Positions 13,757 through 23,179 of a stretch of DNA of 38,392 nucleotides are shown in pieces. Within the stretch, counting starts at the first letter, position 1. Each line of letters begins with the position of its first letter. The stretch is from Actinomycetota bacterium (GTDB lineage Bacteria; Actinomycetota; Nitriliruptoria; Nitriliruptorales; Nitriliruptoraceae): contig JAHWKB010000005.1 of NCBI GenBank assembly GCA_019348115.1, forward strand, positions 1-38,392, written 5' to 3'. Under the pieces are notes generated by a model. It saw nothing but the letters and a program-made list of their open reading frames with translations. It searched no databases and was not told where the DNA came from. A program made the position numbers and the translations under genes.

Positions 13757-15874
13757 TCAGCCGGGGTAGCAGACGATGATGAGGGTCTGGGTCGCGCGTT
13801 CGAGGAGGTACTCGACGCCGTGGCCGAGGAACGGCTTGCCGCCGATCGAGGCGATCTGGCACCCGATCACGATGGTGTCGGCGCGGCGCTCCTCGGCGGC
13901 CTCGAGGAGCTGCTCGTGGGCCGAGCTGCCCACGCGGGTGTAGCCGGTCGCGACCGAGCCGAACCGCCCCGCGAGCGCCACCGACCGTGACAGGAGCGTG
14001 CGGGCCGTGGAGTGCTGGTCGGCGCGTCCCGACCACACCGCGTGCAGCATCCGGTCGGCGCGCGAGATGACGTGGACGATGTCGACCTCGGCGCCGGTCC
14101 GGGTCGAGAGGACGAACGCGACCTCCTCGGCGGCGCGCCCGTCGCGGGTCCCGGTCGCCGCCGTCAGGATCCTCCGGAAGACGAGGCCCTCGCCGGCGTC
14201 GCGTGCCGACCGGACGAGCAGCACCGGCAGCGAGGTGGCGACGAGCAGCTGGCCGAGCTGGTCGGACAGCTCCGCCGGCGTCTGCACGTCCTCGCTCGCG
14301 CCGAGGCAGAGGAGGTCGTAGCCGAACCGGGATTCGTCGGCGACGACGCGCGCTGGCGAGGTGCCCGCGCGGACCACGCGGTCGACGCGCCGGAGGCCGA
14401 AGAGCTCGCTCACCTCGTCGACGACGCGGTCGGCCGCGGCCACGCCGTCCGGCTGGACCGACAGGACGGTCACGCCCGCCTCCGCGTCGAGCGAGAGATC
14501 CACGATGCGCGCGGCGAGCCGCGAGTGCGGGCCGCCCCGCGTCGGGAGGAGCACCCGCCGGGCGTTCACGAGCAGACTCTCGCCGAGGAGCGTCTCGCGC
14601 TGGATGCGATCGGTCTCGGGAGCGTTGTCCGGCACCCGGGCGAGCGCCCAGTCGAGCAGGGGCGGGGTGATCGCGGAGCTGACGAGCGCGACGGCCACCA
14701 GCGCGGTGTACGCGATCTCGCTGAAGACGCCGGCGTCGAGCGCCACGGCGGCGATGACCACACCCAGCGCGCCGCGGGCGGTGAGGCCGGCGCCGATCGC
14801 GACCGCGCTGTGCCGGTCGAGGCGGGAGACGGTGGCGCCGAGCGCCGCCCCGCCGATCTTCGCGAGCACGGCCACCACGAGCAGCACGGCGGTCCAACCG
14901 AGGATCGCCGGTGAGGCGAGGAGCCGCGCGTCGAGCGCCATGCCGGCGGTCGCGAAGAACAGCGGTCCGAGGAACCCCGTCGTGAGGAGCTCGATGCCGT
15001 GGGCCACCTCGCGCCGGCGCAGCGGCGAGCGGCGGAGGGCGACGCCGGCGAGGAACGCCCCGACGAGGGCGTCGATGCCGGCTGCGGCCGAGGCGGCCGC
15101 GAAGCCGAGCGCGACCAGGAGGGTGATCGTGAAGGCGCCGGCGATGCCCTCGGTCAGCTCGTAGGACGCACGGAGGAGGCGGTCGACGATGCGCTGCCCG
15201 ACGACGAGCACGGCGGCGGCGAAGAGCACCACGGCGGCGACCGTGGCCACGGTGTCGACGAGCTCGAACCCGCCCACCTGCGCGGCCGCGGTGAGCACCC
15301 CGAGCACGAGCCACCCGACGGTGTCGTCGGCCATGGCCGACACCATCGTGATCTGGCCGATGTCACGCCGCAGGACGCCCATCTCCGCGAGGATCCGGGC
15401 GATGACCGGCAGCGCCGACAGCGCCATCGCGAGGCCCACGAAGGCGGCGAACAGCGGACGGTCGGCGAGCTCGCCGAGGAAGCCGTCGGGCGCCAGCCAC
15501 GCGACGGCCGCCCCGGCGCCCAGCGGGAGCACGAACGCGGCGATGGGGATGGCCGCGGTCGAACGCAACAGGCGGCGCACCAGCGGGACGTCGACCTCGT
15601 AGCCGGCGGTGAGGACGATGAGCACGAGCCCGATGGCGGCCAGGCCCAGCACGGGCCCGTTGACCACGGCGTTGCTCGGGAAGAGCTGCTCGGAGACACC
15701 GGGCGCGAGGGAGCCGAGGACCGACGGGCCGAGGACGAGCCCGGCGAGGAGCTCGCCGACGACCGACGGCTGACCGATCCGGCGGGCCGCGAACCCCAGC
15801 GCCCGTGCGGTCACGAGCAGCACGAGGACCTGGAGGAGGAAGCGGACGACCGCGTCGTCGGCCAGTGCAACCAC
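13757..15874 (-). CDS. CPA2-type cation:proton antiporter with two USP domains
   Basis: This 705-residue membrane protein has about 12-13 hydrophobic helices in residues 8-415, beginning with the family pattern GQPSVVGELLAGLVLGPSVLG. The essential acidic pair is Asp183-Asp184 (VSAMADDTVGWL). These features fit a KefB/NapA-like Na+(K+)/H+ exchanger; the ion is not determined. After a LLPTRGG linker come two tandem cytoplasmic universal-stress-protein-like domains (about 435-555 and 570-700). The first has DLLCLGASED and LPVLLVRSA, the second TIVIGCQIASIGGKPFLGHGVEYLLERATQTLIIV. These probably bind nucleotide and regulate transport. Start GTG 15874 has a G-rich upstream stretch. It converges on the DUF3618 gene and lies 91 bases beyond hemW. 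Confidence 0.93.
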   Translation of the reverse strand: MVALADDAVVRFLLQVLVLLVTARALGFAARRIGQPSVVGELLAGLVLGPSVLGSLAPGVSEQLFPSNAVVNGPVLGLAAIGLVLIVLTAGYEVDVPLVRRLLRSTAAIPIAAFVLPLGAGAAVAWLAPDGFLGELADRPLFAAFVGLAMALSALPVIARILAEMGVLRRDIGQITMVSAMADDTVGWLVLGVLTAAAQVGGFELVDTVATVAAVVLFAAAVLVVGQRIVDRLLRASYELTEGIAGAFTITLLVALGFAAASAAAGIDALVGAFLAGVALRRSPLRRREVAHGIELLTTGFLGPLFFATAGMALDARLLASPAILGWTAVLLVVAVLAKIGGAALGATVSRLDRHSAVAIGAGLTARGALGVVIAAVALDAGVFSEIAYTALVAVALVSSAITPPLLDWALARVPDNAPETDRIQRETLLGESLLVNARRVLLPTRGGPHSRLAARIVDLSLDAEAGVTVLSVQPDGVAAADRVVDEVSELFGLRRVDRVVRAGTSPARVVADESRFGYDLLCLGASEDVQTPAELSDQLGQLLVATSLPVLLVRSARDAGEGLVFRRILTAATGTRDGRAAEEVAFVLSTRTGAEVDIVHVISRADRMLHAVWSGRADQHSTARTLLSRSVALAGRFGSVATGYTRVGSSAHEQLLEAAEERRADTIVIGCQIASIGGKPFLGHGVEYLLERATQTLIIVCYPG

Positions 15875-15920
15875 GGGCCCCCCTCGCGGTCGTCGGATGG
15901 CGGACGCGGAGCCTACGGGA

Positions 15921-15940
15921 CCGACGGTGCGCCCCGTCGG
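15921..15940 (-). terminator. Hairpin after hemW
   Basis: CCGACGG (15921-15927) and CCGTCGG (15934-15940) form a 7-bp stem with a 6-base loop, 26 bases past the hemW stop. There is no T-tract. It may weaken read-through into the antiporter gene, but this is only a structural guess. Confidence 0.3.
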
Positions 15941-15965
15941 CGGCCCCGGTGGAACCGTGCCAGCG

Positions 15966-17204
15966 TCACATCAGCCGGCGGACCGCCTCGTCGAGCAGGA
16001 ACCAGCCGCGTGCGGTCGCCTGGAGCCGGCCGCACGACGTCGTGACGAGCCCGAGCCGCATCGCGTCCTCGAGCGCCTCCGCATCGAGCGGCGGCACGTC
16101 GTGCGGATGCAGCCCCTCGCGGACGCGGAGGCCCAGCATCAGCCGCTCCTCGGCGCGCTCCGCCTCGGACAGGACCTCGTCCATGGCGACCGGCGACCCG
16201 CCGTCCTCGATGGCGGTCACGTAGCGCGGGATCGAGCGGTGGGACCACCAGCGTCGCCCCGCGACGTGCGCGTGCGCCCCGACCCCGAAGGCGAGGTAGT
16301 CGCCGTGCCGCCAGTAGAGGAGGTTGTGGTCGCTCCGCAGGGCCGGCGAGCGAGCCCAGTTCGAGACCTCGTAGTGCTGGAAGCCGGCGGCGCCGAGGAC
16401 GTCGTCCGCGACGTCGAAGCGGTCGGCCTGCAGGTCCTCGTCCGGCGCCGGCATGGTGCCGTCCCGGACCGCCGACCCGAACGGCGTGTTGTCGTGGATC
16501 GTGAGCGCGTAGGCGGAGACGTGGTCGGTCCCGACCGCCACGACCCGACGCAGCGTCTCGGCCCAGTCCTCGTCGCGCTCCCCGGGCGTGCCGTAGATGA
16601 GGTCGAGGTTGATGCTGCCGATCCCGGCCGCGCGGGCCTCCGCGACCGCCGCGACGGGCCGCTCGGGTCCGTGCTGCCGCTCGAGCGTCGCGAGGACGTG
16701 CGGCGCGAACGACTGGGCCCCCATCGACACACGGGTCACGCCGGCGGCGACGAGGCGCTCGAACAGCGCGACGCTGGCGGTCTCGGGGTTGCACTCGACC
16801 GTGACCTCCGCGTCGCCGGCGAGGTCGAGCTCGGCGACCACGCGCTCGACCAGGCCGGCGAGGTCGTCCGGAGGGAGGAGCGTCGGCGTGCCACCGCCCA
16901 CGAAGATCGAGGTCACCTCGGGCCAGTGATCGTCGAGCTCGGCGCTGGCGGGTGCGACCGCACGGCGTCCACCGGCGACGGTGCGGGCGATGTCGGCGTG
17001 GACGGCGGCGACGTAGCGGTGCATCCAGCCGGCCTTGTCGTCCCACGTCGCGAAGTCGCAGTACCCGCACCGGTGGGCGCAGAACGGCACGTGGAGGTAG
17101 ACCCCGAAGCCGGCCGCGGGGCCGCTCTCGACGGGGTCGTCGAGCCACCGCTCGCTCCCATGGCCGAGCCAGCGGCTCGTGGGCGGGGCGTCGGGCGTGG
17201 ACAT
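15966..17204 (-). CDS. hemW: Radical SAM heme chaperone HemW
   Basis: This is a 412-residue radical SAM protein. The iron-sulfur cluster motif is Cys42-x3-Cys46-x2-Cys49 (HVPFCAHRCGYCDFA), followed by GGGTPT (104-108) and NLDLIYGTPGE. The heme-binding signature H-N-x-x-Y-W (His293-Trp298) separates HemW from the oxygen-independent coproporphyrinogen III dehydrogenase HemN. HemW delivers heme to respiratory proteins. ATG 17204 was chosen because the frame upstream is a shadow of the SRPBCC gene, although its ribosome site is weak. In actinobacteria hemW usually lies between lepA and hrcA; here both sides have acquired extra genes. Confidence 0.94.
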   Translation of the reverse strand: MSTPDAPPTSRWLGHGSERWLDDPVESGPAAGFGVYLHVPFCAHRCGYCDFATWDDKAGWMHRYVAAVHADIARTVAGGRRAVAPASAELDDHWPEVTSIFVGGGTPTLLPPDDLAGLVERVVAELDLAGDAEVTVECNPETASVALFERLVAAGVTRVSMGAQSFAPHVLATLERQHGPERPVAAVAEARAAGIGSINLDLIYGTPGERDEDWAETLRRVVAVGTDHVSAYALTIHDNTPFGSAVRDGTMPAPDEDLQADRFDVADDVLGAAGFQHYEVSNWARSPALRSDHNLLYWRHGDYLAFGVGAHAHVAGRRWWSHRSIPRYVTAIEDGGSPVAMDEVLSEAERAEERLMLGLRVREGLHPHDVPPLDAEALEDAMRLGLVTTSCGRLQATARGWFLLDEAVRRLM

Positions 17205-17227
17205 GGCCCCCGACGGTACCGCCGGGG

Positions 17228-17650
17228 TCAGTCGCCGAGCGTCCGGCGCATCCCGCTCGCGGCGATCTTCCCGATGACCTCGAAGACCGGCGTGCCGAGC
17301 TTCTCGAGCACGTCCGGCGCCGTCGTGTCGACGTTCGCGCTCCAGACGACCTCGGTGCCGTCGGGCGTGGCGGCGAACGTGATGTCGTCGATGGACGTGA
17401 CGCCGCCGCCGTGCCCCTCGAGGACGACGTGGCGTCCGGGCTCGAACGTCGTGATCTCGTAGGTCAGCTCGAAGCCGGTCACGCTGCGGACCAGGAAGCG
17501 GCTCCCCTCCCCCAGCTCGCCCTCGTCGAGGCGCACCGAGCGCTCGAAGCTGGGGTCCCACTCGGAGAGGTTGGAGAAGTCCGCGACGAAGCGGAACGCC
17601 TCCGCCGGCGGCACATCGAGCTGGATGTGCTCCTGGATCCGCATGGTCAT
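17228..17650 (-). CDS. SRPBCC-family (polyketide cyclase/START-like) protein
   Basis: This 140-residue single-domain protein starts at ATG 17650, with GGAG seven bases upstream; a second ATG follows two codons later. The start IQEHIQLDVPPAEAFRFVADFSNLSEWDPSF is the classic SRPBCC N-terminal strand and helices, and the end forms the long C-terminal helix. Such proteins bind hydrophobic ligands in a helix-grip fold. The ligand and role here are unknown. It lies 53 bases downstream of the enoyl-CoA hydratase family gene on the same strand and may be co-transcribed with it. Confidence 0.85.
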   Translation of the reverse strand: MTMRIQEHIQLDVPPAEAFRFVADFSNLSEWDPSFERSVRLDEGELGEGSRFLVRSVTGFELTYEITTFEPGRHVVLEGHGGGVTSIDDITFAATPDGTEVVWSANVDTTAPDVLEKLGTPVFEVIGKIAASGMRRTLGD

Positions 17651-17690
17651 GGGCCTGCTCCGATGGGTGGGCGGGTCGGTGAGCGCCCGG

Positions 17691-17714
17691 ATCAGCGGCC
17701 GGATCAGCGGCCGG
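17691..17714. repeat. Two tandem copies of a 12-base unit
   Basis: The unit ATCAGCGGCCGG occurs twice back to back across the stop codon of the enoyl-CoA hydratase family gene. Both copies contain an in-frame TGA for that gene, so the duplication could have arisen by slippage and does not disturb the protein. Confidence 0.6.
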
Positions 17715-18489
17715 AGAAACGGGCCTCGCGCCGCTCGATGAAGCTCATCACGCCTTCCTGGGCGTCCTCGCTCTGCATGACCTCGTCGACGAGCCCCCGC
17801 AGGTGACGCTTGGCGGGCTCGGGTCCCTCGTCGCGCGTGAGCCGGGCGTTCGCGAGCGTGCCGCGGACCCCGATGGGCGCCTGCGCCGCGATGCGGTGGG
17901 CGATGGCGGCCGCACGGTCGACGTGCGCGCCGGCGGGGACGACCTCCTGGACCAACCCGATGCGGAACGCCTCCTCGGCACCGAACTCCTCGGCGGTGAG
18001 GAGCCAGCGCATCGCGTTCCCCCAGCCGAGCTGCGCGTGGGCCCGGAGGGTCGCGCCGCCGAACGGCAGGATCCCGCGGCCGATCTCGAGCTGGTTGAAG
18101 CGCACGTCGTCGGCCGCGACCACGACGTCGCTCGCGAGCGCGAGCTCGATCGACAGCGTGAACGCGATGCCGTTGACGGCCATCACGACCGGCTTCGGGA
18201 CCTGCGGACCCCACACGCCGAACGGGTCGTACGCACGCCCCCCGGACAGGGCCTCCGGCCCGCGCTCGGCCACGGCCTGGCCGACCTCGGCGAGGTCGAG
18301 CCCGGCCGAGAAGTGGTCGCCCGTCGCGTAGACCATCCCGACCCGGATCCCCTCGTCCTCCCCGAGCCGCTCGTACGCGGCCGCGAACTCGTCGATCATC
18401 GCGAGGTCGAAGGCGTTGCGCTTCTCGGGACGGTCGATGCCGATGCGGAGCACGTGCCCGTCGACCTCGGTGACCACACGCTCGCCCAC
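17704..18489 (-). CDS. Enoyl-CoA hydratase/isomerase family protein
   Basis: This is a 261-residue crotonase-fold protein acting on acyl-CoA thioesters. The first oxyanion-hole segment is YATGDHFSAGLDL and the second is KPVVMAVNGIAFTLSIELALASD. The latter has T-L-S-I in place of the usual Gly-rich G-x-G-x-E pattern, so the exact reaction is uncertain. RFNQLEIGRGILPFGGATLRAHAQLG corresponds to the catalytic-Glu region of hydratases, but no Glu is evident at the second catalytic position. It could be a hydratase, isomerase or another crotonase. Start GTG 18489 has GGGAGG eight bases upstream. It is divergent from the amine oxidase gene, with 77 bases between. Confidence 0.88.
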   Translation of the reverse strand: MGERVVTEVDGHVLRIGIDRPEKRNAFDLAMIDEFAAAYERLGEDEGIRVGMVYATGDHFSAGLDLAEVGQAVAERGPEALSGGRAYDPFGVWGPQVPKPVVMAVNGIAFTLSIELALASDVVVAADDVRFNQLEIGRGILPFGGATLRAHAQLGWGNAMRWLLTAEEFGAEEAFRIGLVQEVVPAGAHVDRAAAIAHRIAAQAPIGVRGTLANARLTRDEGPEPAKRHLRGLVDEVMQSEDAQEGVMSFIERREARFSGR

Positions 18490-18566
18490 GATCTCGTCCT
18501 CCCGACCCGACAGGGGGTGTCACCGTAGTCTCGCGAGCCGGAGCGACCGGGACGGCGGAGGACGAG

Positions 18567-19691
18567 GTGGGCGACGGCGGACGCGTGATCGTGGTGGGCG
18601 CCGGCGTGTTCGGTGCCGCCACCGCCAGCGAGCTCGCCGGCCGCGGCTGGGACGTCGTGCTCGTCGAGCGCTACCACCCGGGGCACGTCCGGGCGTCGTC
18701 GGGCGGCCTGTCGCGCGTCCTCCGCTTCGGCCACGGCGACGACGTCTGGCACACCTCCTCCGCCTACCGGTCGCTCGCCGCGTGGGGTGAGCTGGAACAG
18801 GACGTCGGCGAGGAGCTCGTCGTCCGCACCGGGATGATGTGGTTCGCCCACGCCGAGGACGGCTGGGAGGCGACGACCGAGCGGACGCTGCGGGCCGCGG
18901 GCATCCCCGTCGAGCGCCTGACGCCCGAGGACGCCGCACGCGCCTTCCCGAGCCTCGCGACCGACGACCTCGCGTTCGTCCTCCACGAGCCCGAGGCCGG
19001 CGCGATCCGTGCCGACCGCGCCACGCGGGCCCTGGTCCGCCAGGCCGAGCGACGGGGCGCCGAGGTCGTCGTCGGCCACGCCCAGCGCGCCGGCGACGGC
19101 GTGAGCGTCGATGGGGCGCGTCTCGAGGCCGACGCCGTCGTGTGGGCCTGCGGCCCGTGGCTCCCCGGCCTCTTCCCCGGGCTCGTCCACCTCCGGATCA
19201 CGCGTCAGGAGGCGGTGTACTTCGGGGCGCCGGCGGCCTGGCGCGCGTCGCAGGTCCCCACCTGGGTCGACTACGACGGCGCCGCGTACGGCACCGGCGA
19301 CATCGACGGCCACGGGTTCAAGTGCGCCCCGGACGTCGAGGGCGACGAACTCGACCCCGACACCGAGGACCGGCGCCCGTCGCCCTTCTCCGTCGAACGC
19401 GCGCGCGAGCTCATCGGGCACCGGTTCCCCGCGCTCGCCCAGGCCCCGGTCGTGCAGACGCGCGTGTGCCAGTACAGCCTCACCGCCGACACCCGCTTCG
19501 TCCTCGCGCCCGTGCCCGAGGCACCGGGGGTGTTCGTCGCCGGCGGCGGCTCCGGCCACGGCTTCAAGCACGGTCCGACGATCGGCCGCGTCATGGCCGA
19601 CCTCGTCGAGGGCCACGCCGCGCCGGACCCCGCGTTCGGACTCGGACCGCGCCACGCCGGCACCAAGCTCCGCACCGCCGGCGCCCGGTGA
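18567..19691 (+). CDS. FAD-dependent amine oxidase, monomeric sarcosine oxidase-like
   Basis: This 374-residue DAO-family flavoprotein starts at GTG 18567, with GGAGG five bases upstream. The Rossmann FAD motif VIVVGAGVFGAATASELAGRG lies at residues 7-27. The ASSGGLSRVLRFGH segment matches the sarcosine/N-methyltryptophan oxidase family. Near the C-terminus, Cys301 in RVCQYSLTADTRF and GGGSGHGFKHGPTIG match the region where monomeric sarcosine oxidase attaches FAD covalently to Cys. It probably oxidises an N-methyl or secondary amino acid with oxygen, giving hydrogen peroxide. The substrate is unknown. It stands alone on its strand. Confidence 0.9.
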   Translation: MGDGGRVIVVGAGVFGAATASELAGRGWDVVLVERYHPGHVRASSGGLSRVLRFGHGDDVWHTSSAYRSLAAWGELEQDVGEELVVRTGMMWFAHAEDGWEATTERTLRAAGIPVERLTPEDAARAFPSLATDDLAFVLHEPEAGAIRADRATRALVRQAERRGAEVVVGHAQRAGDGVSVDGARLEADAVVWACGPWLPGLFPGLVHLRITRQEAVYFGAPAAWRASQVPTWVDYDGAAYGTGDIDGHGFKCAPDVEGDELDPDTEDRRPSPFSVERARELIGHRFPALAQAPVVQTRVCQYSLTADTRFVLAPVPEAPGVFVAGGGSGHGFKHGPTIGRVMADLVEGHAAPDPAFGLGPRHAGTKLRTAGAR

Positions 19692-20509
19692 GGCGAACCC
19701 GACCGTTACCGCCGTCTCACCGCTCGCTCCCGCGCCAACGGCGGGTTCTGGCTCCGTCGCGACGCCATCGCTGCCGCCGGCTTCCGTGATGGCACGGTCA
19801 GCGAGCACGTCGCATCCGGACGCTGGATGGTGTGGTTCGACCACGTGTACCCGCCGGCGGGGATGCCGGACACGTGGGACCATCGCATCCGGGCGGCGTA
19901 CCTCCGCGCGGGTCCGGATGCCGTGGTCACCTGGCGCAGCGCCGCGAGGCTGGTGGATCTCGCCGGCTTCGACGACACCGAGTCGCTCGAGTTCCTCGTC
20001 CCACGGCTCCACACGCCGCGCATCCCCGGTATCACGGTCGCTCGGGACCCCGACCTGGTCGACGAGGAGATCGTCGCCTTCACGACCGTCCCTCGCGTCG
20101 CCGACGTGACCCGGCGGACCTCCAGCCGGCGATCCTCGACAACCCCGGCACGACGGGGAACCCGAAGCCCACGCGTGTCCTCCAGAGGCTCGACCCGAGG
20201 ATGGCCCGGGCACGTGCGGTCTCCGAGACCGACGTCATCGAGACGCTCGTCGCCATCGGAGACGAGCGGTTCGAGGTGAACGCGCGCCGGGTCCTCGACT
20301 GCGGACGCCCGGTCGAGTTCGACGTGCTCCTCCTGGCGGACGACGAGCGCGACGTCGAGCGCCGACGGCGATCGAGGCGAGCGGTCACCCCCGTCGAAAT
20401 CATCCCCGCCACGCACGCGCGGGACAACGCCGCGGTCGCCGCGGCGGTGAAGAAGCTGCCAGAACGGTCGCGCCGAACGGGATCCGAGCAGAAGAGCTCA
20501 GCGTGCTGA
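19692..20509 (+). pseudogene. Decayed AbiEi-antitoxin/DUF559-like gene
   Basis: From 19692 the frame begins right after the amine oxidase stop and reads DRYRRLTARSRANGGFWLRRDAIAAAGF, SEHVASGRWMVWFDHVYPPAG and YLRAGPDAVVTWRSAARLVDLAGF. This is the layout of AbiEi-like antitoxin proteins (helix-turn-helix, then SGRW, then W-R-S-A-A). There is no ATG or GTG before the conserved helix-turn-helix. After PRVADVTR, near 20110-20118, the family's expected T-L-L-D-L is lost and the sequence resumes in another frame as DLQPAILDNPG, then DVIETLVAIGDERFEVNARRVLDCGRPVEFDV, ending at 20509. The missing start and the frameshift indicate a dead remnant. The family call is by pattern only. Confidence 0.55.
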
Positions 20510-20539
20510 GGGGTCCTGCTCCGATCGCGGCAGCGAGGG

Positions 20540-22435
<1,896 letters not shown>

Positions 22436-22484
22436 GGAGTCCGGGCCGAGAGGTGGGTCCGAGGGTACCGGCGTCACCTCGGCG

Positions 22485-22504
22485 CCCCGCCCCAGCGGGC
22501 GGGG
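22485..22504. other. Strong GC hairpin in the lepA-rpsT intergenic region
   Basis: CCCCGCCC (22485-22492) and GGGCGGGG (22497-22504) form an 8-bp stem with loop CAGC, 50 bases upstream of the lepA start. It may lie in the lepA leader or be a block between divergent promoters. The rest of 22436-22794 holds no gene I can support; only this hairpin and a candidate rpsT promoter are visible. Confidence 0.4.
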
Positions 22505-22645
22505 TCCGTCCAGCGGGAGGAAGCCGTCGCGGAGCACATCCGTCCAGTGGCGCCACGGGTTCACCGATCTCGGCAGCGCGACCCTGACGCCCGTGCACGC
22601 CCTCACGCGGGGTCGGCGCCCCTGGAACGGGGCACCGGCAGGCGG

Positions 22646-22675
22646 TTGCCCGTCGCGCCGGGCCGCTGGTACCCT
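22646..22675 (+). promoter_or_regulatory. Candidate housekeeping promoter for rpsT
   Basis: TTGCCC, an 18-base spacer and TACCCT fit an actinobacterial sigma-70-type -35/-10 pair (TTGAC and TAnnnT patterns). The implied start lies about 110 bases before the rpsT GTG, leaving a long leader. The match was found by eye. Confidence 0.45.
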
Positions 22676-22794
22676 CCGCGTCCGGCTCGCCACGCGTGCC
22701 CGGTCTGCGCTCTCCTCCTCACTCCAGGCGCGCTCGGCCGTGCGGTGACGTCCGCTCCCTCCTCAACGTGCTCCAGACCCGAACGGGATCGACC

Positions 22795-23055
22795 GTGGCA
22801 AACATCAAGTCGCAGATCAAGCGGAACCGCCAGAACGAGAAGGCGCGTCAGCGCAACCAGGCGGTCAGGTCGCGCCTCAAGACCGAGCTGAAGAAGTTCC
22901 GCACGGCCGTCGAGGCGGGCGAGCGCGAGGCCGCCGAGGCCGCGTTCAGGACCGCCACCCGCGAGCTCGACAAGGCCGCGACCAAGGGCGTCATCCACGG
23001 AAACAACGCGGCGAACAAGAAGTCGCGCATGGCCAAGAAGCTGCAGGCGCTCTAG
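22795..23055 (+). CDS. rpsT: 30S ribosomal protein S20
   Basis: S20 is an 86-residue, Lys/Arg-rich all-helical protein that binds 16S rRNA early in small-subunit assembly. GTG 22795 starts [21 protein letters not shown], the conserved S20 beginning, and [22 protein letters not shown] is the conserved C-terminal part. The frame continues upstream without family similarity, which fixes the start. It is divergent from lepA, the usual arrangement, and is followed by a strong hairpin. Confidence 0.96.
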   Translation: MANIKSQIKRNRQNEKARQRNQAVRSRLKTELKKFRTAVEAGEREAAEAAFRTATRELDKAATKGVIHGNNAANKKSRMAKKLQAL

Positions 23056-23071
23056 GGACCTCCGCACGCAG

Positions 23072-23101
23072 ACGACGGGCGCCCTCGGGGGCGCCCGTCG
23101 T
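23072..23101 (+). terminator. Hairpin terminator after rpsT
   Basis: ACGACGGGCGCCC (23072-23084) pairs perfectly with GGGCGCCCGTCGT (23089-23101) around a TCGG loop: a 13-bp stem 16 bases after the rpsT stop. There is no T-tract, as is common for high-GC actinobacteria. It separates rpsT from the glutamate dehydrogenase gene. Confidence 0.8.
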
Positions 23102-23179
23102 GCGTCCGGGGCAGACGCGTTCCGGCGGACGTCGACCACTAGGCTCGGCGCGAGCCCGACCGCCACCGTGAGGGACCGA

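Noticed and set aside
17691-17714. The 12-base tandem repeat as a mobile-element footprint
   Set aside because: It is a single duplication at a stop codon with no inverted ends or transposase; slippage explains it.
19692-20509. An active type IV toxin-antitoxin (AbiE) system
   Set aside because: No nucleotidyltransferase toxin gene is adjacent, and the antitoxin-like gene lacks a start and is frameshifted.
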